In this document: positions 43,850 to 49,308 of the stretch, piece by piece
How positions within the stretch are numbered: the stretch's first letter is position 1
Layout: every line of letters starts with the position of its first letter
NCBI GenBank assembly: GCA_964623885.1
Contig: CAZUVM010000070.1
Span: 1 to 49,308 of the forward strand
Length of the DNA: 49,308 nt
Direction: 5' to 3'
From: CAZUVM01 sp964623885
GTDB lineage: Bacteria > Verrucomicrobiota > Verrucomicrobiia > Limisphaerales > UBA8199
Notes under the pieces: generated by a model
Database searches by the model: none
Told to the model about the DNA's origin: nothing
What the model saw: the letters and a program-made list of their open reading frames with translations, nothing else
Made by a program: the position numbers and the translations under genes

Positions 43850-45262
43850 TCAATTCGTGCCCGGGCGCAAGGAAGGCAGGACGGACTCGGGTGCGGACGT
43901 TTGGCGCTGGGTTTGCAGCAATTGTGCGAGGTTCTGCAGCGAAGCCGTTACATCGGGATGGCTCTCGCCGAGCATCTTGCGTTGCAGTTCGATTAACTGA
44001 CGGTACTGCAGTTCTGCTTCGGCCAAGCGACCCTGACTTTTGAGTTGATTCGCCAGATCAATCAATTGCCGAAGCTTGGTTTCCATGCAGAACCGCATTT
44101 GCGTCCGCTCGGCATTCAGCGCCTCGCGCCGGGCGGAACGCTCCCGTGCAAGCAATGCCTCTGAAACGGCTACTCCCAAACCAACCACCAGCACGAGCGC
44201 GAACACAGCGCGGACCGCTCGGGGATGGCGCCGCGCCAGTTTGCGCCAGTGCCCCCAGGGTCCTGATGCCGCCGCGGCGACCGGCCGGTTCTCGAGAAAA
44301 CGCCGAACATCGCTGCCCAGGTCAGCGGCGCTCGGGTAACGCCGCGCCGGCTCTTTTTCCAGTGCGCGCAAGATAACTCGGTCCAGGTCTCCGCGCACGA
44401 GTTGGATCAGCCCGGCCGGTTGCGCCTGCCGTTGCTTGGCCACATGGTTCAATTCTGCCGCACCCATTGTGCGCAATCGCGTGGACGGTTTCGGGGGCTC
44501 CTGCTCGCAAATAATGCGGCGAATCTGGTCGAGCCCGGCGTGACGAAACTGCTCCGGTTCGTAGGGAATAGCGCCGGTTAGTATTTCGTAAAGCAGAATG
44601 CCCAACGAATACACGTCCGTTTGGGGATACAGCCGCGGAGTTCCCCACGCGGTTTGCTCAGGACTCATATACGCAGGCGTGCCGAGAAACTGGTCAAAGG
44701 CGGTGACCACGGTTTGGTCGGCCAATCGCTGGCCATTAATTGCCTGGGCGATGCCGAAATCGATGATCTTCGGCACGGCGTTCTCGCCATGGCCGGACGA
44801 CGTCACCAGCACGTTGGCCGGCTTAATATCGCGATGAATGATGCCGCGGTCGTGGGCGTGCTGGATGCCATGGCAAATCTGAATAAACAGTTCGAGCCGC
44901 TCGCGGGTACTCAGGCATTCGGCGTCGCAATATTCCGTCACGCTGCGGCCACGCAAGAGTTCCATGACAAAAAATGGCCGGCCCGCCGGCGTCGAACCCG
45001 CATCGAACACTTGCGCGATATTCGGGTGCTGCAGGCTCGCCAGCGCCTGGCGCTCGCCAATAAAGCGCGCCAGGACTTCCCGCGTGTCCAGCCCGAGCTT
45101 GATTACCTTGAGCGCGACCGGTCGCCGCACCGGTTCCTCCTGTTCTGCCAGAAAGACAATCCCCCACCCGCCTTCGCCAATCGGTTCGACAATGCGATAG
45201 CGGCCCACCCGTTCGCCGGGTTGCAGCGGCAATACCGTCCCAAAATCCTCGCCCATTCTCAT
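43850..45262 (-). CDS. Ser/Thr protein kinase with transmembrane and TPR-like C-terminus
   Basis: About 470 residues from the ATG at 45262, which has AGGA eight bases upstream. The Hanks-type kinase domain holds a glycine loop (GEGGWGIVF, near 30-38), the ATP-binding Lys in VALKVIK (52), HRDIKPANVL with the catalytic Asp (145), and DFGIA (168-170). The activation segment GTPAYMSPEQ is complete, so the kinase should be active. After it come a membrane segment (about 355-375, FALVLVVGLGVAV) and a short helical TPR-like tail (LAEAELQYRQLIELQRKMLGESHP), which would lie outside the cytoplasm. It diverges from the pseudopilin gene at 45394. Confidence 0.9.
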   Translation of the reverse strand: MRMGEDFGTVLPLQPGERVGRYRIVEPIGEGGWGIVFLAEQEEPVRRPVALKVIKLGLDTREVLARFIGERQALASLQHPNIAQVFDAGSTPAGRPFFVMELLRGRSVTEYCDAECLSTRERLELFIQICHGIQHAHDRGIIHRDIKPANVLVTSSGHGENAVPKIIDFGIAQAINGQRLADQTVVTAFDQFLGTPAYMSPEQTAWGTPRLYPQTDVYSLGILLYEILTGAIPYEPEQFRHAGLDQIRRIICEQEPPKPSTRLRTMGAAELNHVAKQRQAQPAGLIQLVRGDLDRVILRALEKEPARRYPSAADLGSDVRRFLENRPVAAAASGPWGHWRKLARRHPRAVRAVFALVLVVGLGVAVSEALLARERSARREALNAERTQMRFCMETKLRQLIDLANQLKSQGRLAEAELQYRQLIELQRKMLGESHPDVTASLQNLAQLLQTQRQTSAPESVLPSLRPGTN

Positions 45263-45393
45263 CGCTGGAATCCTGGGGTCCCCGTAAGCCTGCACCCGCG
45301 CGCCGGAAATGGAAAGCCTGCTTTTTACTTGCCGCGAGCGCCTGAAATGATGTAGCCTGATAATCGTCCCCAGCAAAACTAATAAGGTCGGGT

Positions 45394-46254
45394 ATGAGTG
45401 GGCATCGGGTCGGGCGTCCGCACGGGAACGGCAATTCAGTGCCGGCGGCAGGGCAGTGCGCTTTTACACTGGTCGAGTTGCTGGTCGTAATGGCAATCAT
45501 AGCGGTCCTAGCCGGCCTACTTTTGCCGGCGCTCGCCAAAGCCAAATCCAAGGGGCGCAATATCATCTGCCTCAATCATCTCAAACAACTCGATATATGC
45601 CTCCACTTGTATGCGACCGACAACGAGGAATGGCTCGCCCCGAATGAATCCGTGCCGGACCCGGCGTTTAGCCCGCTCCCGGCCAGTGCCTCGTGGTGTC
45701 CCGGCAACGCGCGCACCGATGCCACCCCCACGAACATCCAGAGCGGGGCGCTGTTCCATTACAACGACACTGTGCCGATTTACCGTTGCCCCGCCGATTT
45801 TGCGACGGTTGTAACTCCCGCCGGAGAGGTATTGGCCCGCACGCGCAGCTATTGCCTGAGCCAATCCATTAACGGTTATGTGGCCAAGGCGGTCAATGCG
45901 GGCGGCACGAACCTAAATGGGGTGATCCCCGGGTTTCGCAAGACCGTCGAGATAGCGAATCCATCGCCGGCCGCATGCATTACTTTTCTCGATGTGCATG
46001 AAGACGAAATTCAGGACGCAAAGTTCCTGATACCCACCGACCCATATTTCCCAGGCGCGCAGTACTGGATCGACCTCCCGGCCAACCGCCATAACCAGGG
46101 CGCCAACTTTGCCTTCGCCGATGGACATGCCGAACACTGGAAATGGCGCGTACCCAAAGTGTACGCCTACCGTGCACAGCCGCTGATTGAGGGCGAGCTC
46201 CCGGATTTTCAGCGCGTGCAAGCGGGAATCAGGCAGTCCTTTCCTTCATTGTGA
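45394..46254 (+). CDS. Type II pseudopilin-like protein (prepilin N-terminal motif)
   Basis: A 286-residue protein with the prepilin motif AFTLVELLVVMAII at residues 23-36, a hydrophobic helix that enters the membrane and is cleaved by prepilin peptidase. The usual residue before the Phe is Gly; here it is Ala, so cleavage may be less efficient. The body has the family's C-terminal motif FAFADGHAEHWKW and conserved Cys residues (CPGN, CPAD). This is a large verrucomicrobial and planctomycetal family that forms pseudopili of unknown task, often in dozens of copies per genome. An AAGG lies seven bases before the start. Its 3' end overlaps the next gene's 3' end by nine bases. Confidence 0.88.
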   Translation: MSGHRVGRPHGNGNSVPAAGQCAFTLVELLVVMAIIAVLAGLLLPALAKAKSKGRNIICLNHLKQLDICLHLYATDNEEWLAPNESVPDPAFSPLPASASWCPGNARTDATPTNIQSGALFHYNDTVPIYRCPADFATVVTPAGEVLARTRSYCLSQSINGYVAKAVNAGGTNLNGVIPGFRKTVEIANPSPAACITFLDVHEDEIQDAKFLIPTDPYFPGAQYWIDLPANRHNQGANFAFADGHAEHWKWRVPKVYAYRAQPLIEGELPDFQRVQAGIRQSFPSL

Positions 46255-48234
46255 ACGTGTCCCCGTCGGATGCAGGCCCTCGGCCTCGAATTCAAGTAAC
46301 CGGACGGCAAGCCACCGGAACGCATTTTGACGCGGCAAATTTTGAGCTTCCCATCCCCCTTGCTGCCGCGCCAAATCGTTGGCCTGGCACAAAGCCATTT
46401 CGCCATTGCTGTCCAGACCCTGGCGGAAATTAGCCATCGCAAGAACACACTGGGCAGCCATCTCTGCGGTCGCGTCGGAGCTTGCGAGCAACAGCGCCAG
46501 TTGCTGCCACTGCGCGGCCTCGGCCAGGTTACCCAGCCGGTATTCGGCCAATCCTTTGACCAGAGCCTGCCAGGCATCGAAAGAACCGCTGGCGCCGGTA
46601 TCTGCCAGGCGCAGCGCTGCCTCCAACTCGGAATCAGTTCCGTTTGCCAGCAAACACGCCAGAGCTGCGTCCGCCGCGACAAGTTGATTGGTGGTGCTGC
46701 CGAAACGCGCGAGCATGCTCGCCCGATGCTGACGGTAACCCGCCGTGTCACCTTGCTCGAGCAGTAGCGCAGCCAAAGTAAACCAACCGTCCCCCTCGTC
46801 CGCGTCGAGGCGAATGACCATCGCCAGGTCGGCGGCCGCCGAAGCCCAACGGCCGTGCCGCGCGTGCAGCCACCAGTTATCGCGGACACGCGCCAAAGTG
46901 GCGGCGCGATGGCCTTCAGCAACTTCAGCTCGTGCCTTTTCTTCGAGGGCGGCGCTCTGATTTATCATCGCTATTCCTTGCGCAACCACCCTGCTGGCGT
47001 GGCGGCTGGCCTGGCGTTCACGGAGAAACAGCGCGGCGGTCACGCCCATGCAGGCAAGCATTGCAACGACAACGGCGCCGACTGCAATTAGGGCCATACG
47101 GTTGCGCCGGATGCGCTGCTGCAGCCGATGAAGCGTACTGGGAGGCCCCGCCAGGACCGGTTGCTGCGCCAGAAACCGTTCCACATCTTGCTCGAAAGTC
47201 TCGACTGTTCCATATCGGCGGGAACGCTCTTTTTCTAGCGCTTTCAGCACCACCCAATCCAAGTCGCCACGGACCAGCCGAACGAGCTTTTGTGGTTGAA
47301 CCCCGCGCCTCGCAGCCACGCCATCAAGCTCGCCGGCGGGCAACGAACTGAGTCGCGCTGACGGACGCAACGGCTCCTGCTCGCGAATCGCGGTGCGCAA
47401 GGCGTCGAAACCATACCGCGAGACTGCTTCCGCGATAAACGGAGTGCGCCCGGTTACCAATTCATATAGCAACACGCCCAAGCTGTAGATATCCGTGCGC
47501 GTGTCGACGTCAGCAGCTCCCGGTTCTGCTTGTTCGGGGCTCATGTACGCTGGGGTGCCTAAGAGCTGCTGATAGCTCGTGAAGAAGGTCTTGTCCGTCA
47601 GGCGTTCGCCACTGATGGCCTTGGCGATCCCGAAGTCGATCACCTTCGCGACCGGCTCGCCGTCTATTAAAGTCACGAGCACATTCGAGGGTTTGATGTC
47701 TCGATGAATAATTCCCTTTTGATGCGCATGCTGCACGGCGCGGCAAACCTGGATAAATAATGCAAGGCGTTGGTGGATGGTCATGCTGTGGGTATCGCAG
47801 TAGTCCTTAATCGGCGTGCCCCAAACCGGCTCCATCACAAAGAACGGCCGCCCGCCGGCGGTGGCGCCGCCATCCAGCACGCGCGCGATGTTTGGGTGCG
47901 CCATGAGCGCCAGCGCCTGGCGCTCCGCCTCGAACCGCGCGATCACCTGGCGAGTGTCCATTCCGGGTTTGAGGATCTTAAGCGCGACTGGCCGCCGCAC
48001 CGGCTCGCATTGTTCGGCCAGGTAGACGACCGCGCAGCCACCTTCGCCTAATCGCTGCCGCAACTCATAGGGACCAATGCGGTCGCCGAGTTGTTCGCCT
48101 GGCACCGGCGGCGCCCGCGTATCGGGCCGAGCCAGCCGCATCGCCAGAGCAATCAGGCAGCGCGGGCACAGTCCATGCGGGGCATTCGCCGACAACTGCA
48201 TCCCGCATTCATCGCACGTTGTCTCTTCGGCCAT
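46246..48234 (-). CDS. Ser/Thr protein kinase with zinc-ribbon N-terminus and TPR tail
   Basis: A 662-residue protein. The N-terminus has four Cys arranged as a zinc ribbon (C7, C10, C23, C26). The kinase domain holds a glycine loop GEGGCAVV (63-70), VALKILK with Lys86, HRDIKPSN with Asp179 and DFGIAKA (200-206), plus GTPAYMSPEQ. Beyond it, GDLDWVVLKALEKERSRRYG ends the kinase region, a membrane segment sits near 382-408, and a tail of TPR-like helices runs to the end (ADLAMVIRLDADEGDGWFTLAAL). Substrates are unknown. It is 97 bases downstream of an ECF sigma factor on the same strand; in Planctomycetes and Verrucomicrobia, kinase-linked ECF sigma factors form a recognised arrangement. Confidence 0.92.
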   Translation of the reverse strand: MAEETTCDECGMQLSANAPHGLCPRCLIALAMRLARPDTRAPPVPGEQLGDRIGPYELRQRLGEGGCAVVYLAEQCEPVRRPVALKILKPGMDTRQVIARFEAERQALALMAHPNIARVLDGGATAGGRPFFVMEPVWGTPIKDYCDTHSMTIHQRLALFIQVCRAVQHAHQKGIIHRDIKPSNVLVTLIDGEPVAKVIDFGIAKAISGERLTDKTFFTSYQQLLGTPAYMSPEQAEPGAADVDTRTDIYSLGVLLYELVTGRTPFIAEAVSRYGFDALRTAIREQEPLRPSARLSSLPAGELDGVAARRGVQPQKLVRLVRGDLDWVVLKALEKERSRRYGTVETFEQDVERFLAQQPVLAGPPSTLHRLQQRIRRNRMALIAVGAVVVAMLACMGVTAALFLRERQASRHASRVVAQGIAMINQSAALEEKARAEVAEGHRAATLARVRDNWWLHARHGRWASAAADLAMVIRLDADEGDGWFTLAALLLEQGDTAGYRQHRASMLARFGSTTNQLVAADAALACLLANGTDSELEAALRLADTGASGSFDAWQALVKGLAEYRLGNLAEAAQWQQLALLLASSDATAEMAAQCVLAMANFRQGLDSNGEMALCQANDLARQQGGWEAQNLPRQNAFRWLAVRLLEFEAEGLHPTGTRSQ

Positions 48235-48331
48235 AACTCCGCCACCATTCCCTTGACCTTTCCAGACCCGAAATCCCCTGAGGGTAACAAACGCGCCAGT
48301 CGACGGAAATCAGCCTCAGAGGTACCACCGC

Positions 48332-49081
48332 TCAGAAACTCAACGCCGCAAAGAGCGCCTGAAGTTCTTCCTCAACTTGTTCGGGCGTGGAGACCGTGGC
48401 TGCAATTGCCTCACGCAATAGTTCCGCATACCGGTGGCGCATTCTGCTGACAGCCATCTTCAGTGCCGGCACCGTCGTGCCTATCGCGGCTGCCAGCTCG
48501 GCGTACGGAGGTGATTCCTTCTCCGACGTTAGAAAACCTTTCAGGTTCTCGAACAACCCCGCCTTGCCGGCCGCCCCGAATTCCGTTTCTAACCGCTGCA
48601 GCACTCCTTGCAGCAATGCCGCGGCCCAATCGCGATCAAACAGTTTCTCCGGCGCCTGACCGGGCGCTGCAAAGTCGCATGCTCGATCCTGCTCGTTTAG
48701 CTGCTCGAGCGAGACAAATTGAAAAGCGCCGCCGCGCTTCTGCGTCTGGCCGCGCCGCCATTCGTTCGCCAGAAAATGTTCCACCGCCGCCAGCAGGAAC
48801 GAACGGAATTTGCCTCTGGCTGGGTCCACCGCGTGCAAATAGTTTTTTGCCAGCAGCCGGGCGAAAAACTCCTGGGTCAGATCCTGGGCCTCCGCGGGTC
48901 CATAGCCGCGGCGGCGAACAAAGCCATACAACGGGCGCCAGTAATTGCGACAAAGGGCTTCCAACGCCTGGTCCGCGCTGGGGCTGCCCAGCTCGCGCGC
49001 GGCGAGCACGAGCGTCCACTGCGTCGTGGCAAACCACGCATTCGTCGCATCGGGAGCGAAATGGTCCGAGACCACGGACAT
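48332..49081 (-). CDS. ECF sigma factor linked to a Ser/Thr kinase
   Basis: About 249 residues from the ATG at 49081; an upstream frame extension to 49180 has no family sequence. The sigma2 region is LEALCRNYWRPLYGFVRRRG and YGPAEAQDLTQEFFARLLAK, and the sigma4 region is KESPPYAELAAAIGTTVPALKM. The ...RRRGYxPxxAQDLTQEFF pattern is typical of the ECF group found beside Hanks-type kinases. With the kinase gene immediately downstream, the sigma factor may be activated by phosphorylation in place of an anti-sigma factor, as proposed for such pairs; this is inference. Confidence 0.85.
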   Translation of the reverse strand: MSVVSDHFAPDATNAWFATTQWTLVLAARELGSPSADQALEALCRNYWRPLYGFVRRRGYGPAEAQDLTQEFFARLLAKNYLHAVDPARGKFRSFLLAAVEHFLANEWRRGQTQKRGGAFQFVSLEQLNEQDRACDFAAPGQAPEKLFDRDWAAALLQGVLQRLETEFGAAGKAGLFENLKGFLTSEKESPPYAELAAAIGTTVPALKMAVSRMRHRYAELLREAIAATVSTPEQVEEELQALFAALSF

Positions 49082-49175
49082 AAGGAGTGTTAAAAACCTA
49101 AATGATGCGACCTTATGTGGCAAGCCCAATTCACGCCTGCGATGTCGCAGGTCCCAAACCGTTGTGACGCCGTGC

Positions 49176-49231
49176 GCCAAAAGTAACTGTTACCCGAGGA
49201 GGGGTATCGTTGTGCCAAAAGGGTGTTACCC
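49176..49231. repeat. Imperfect direct repeat upstream of the ECF sigma gene
   Basis: GCCAAAAGTAACTGTTACCC (49176-49195) and GCCAAAAGGGTGTTACCC (49214-49231) share GCCAAAAG and TGTTACCC; on the coding strand they read GGGTAACA-...-TTTTGGC. They lie about 95 and 133 bases before the ATG at 49081. They could be the promoter or operator used by the sigma factor itself. The remaining bases to 49308 show nothing else. Confidence 0.35.
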
Positions 49232-49308
49232 AGTGGCTCTTGTTTTTGGTTAACTGTTTGCTGGATCCGAAGCGAGCTAAAACGAGCAGGGGGGCGGCTG
49301 GCGAGCCC

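Overview
The window looks like a chromosome segment of a free-living, soil-type member of the Verrucomicrobiota (Pedosphaera/Limisphaerales-like). This is inferred from gene content, not from a marker gene. The pointers are giant secreted proteins that mix Ig-like, parallel beta-helix and RCC1 repeats, a PEP-CTERM protein, a prepilin-type pseudopilin ending in an ADGH motif, Ser/Thr kinases beside ECF sigma factors, two secreted glycosidases, and moderately high GC throughout. No rRNA, tRNA, CRISPR array, intact transposase or prophage was seen.

Layout. 1-430: 5' part of a DNA-3-methyladenine glycosylase running off the left edge. 532-1008: small exported protein. 1021-8058: minus-strand operon of a short-chain dehydrogenase, periplasmic adaptor, RND pump and outer-membrane factor. 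It is preceded by a sigma-54-type -24/-12 element and faces a divergent PAS/AAA+/Fis sigma-54 activator (8239-9663). 9668-12835: AsmA/DUF748-like protein. 13278-14540: MFS sugar-type transporter. 14662-21398: hypothetical protein plus a ~6 kb Ig/beta-helix/RCC1 surface-protein gene that a single-base shift splits in two. 21563-24632: NhaR-type LysR regulator divergent from a P-loop protein related to PEP carboxykinase (probably DUF4914), with an 18-bp dyad between them.

24925-26767: two small exported proteins, then a scar holding the 3' ends of two decayed genes (an MFS transporter related to 13278-14540 and a von Willebrand factor A protein) arranged tail to tail. 26874-29115: BaiN-type flavoprotein and a PEP-CTERM protein. 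29308-33567: an ECF sigma factor with a transmembrane C-terminal extension, followed on the same strand by a GH79-like and a second clan GH-A glycosidase. 33637-40890: Kelch-type protein, a phage-fibre-like protein with an S74 intramolecular chaperone, a VOC protein and a large unknown protein. A short repeated motif lies on both sides of the last three. 41409-43661: Asp-box beta-propeller protein and a DUF3455 protein. 43850-49081: signalling block of kinase, pseudopilin, kinase and ECF sigma factor.

How the parts fit. Two regulatory modules stand out: the sigma-54 activator facing an efflux operon, and the ECF/kinase cluster enclosing a pseudopilin. Much of the rest is export: signal peptides, surface beta-propellers, adhesin-like fibres and glycosidases, consistent with a polymer-degrading, surface-attached lifestyle. 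Three unrelated exported proteins share a similar C-terminal tail ending in FYR(V/I/L).
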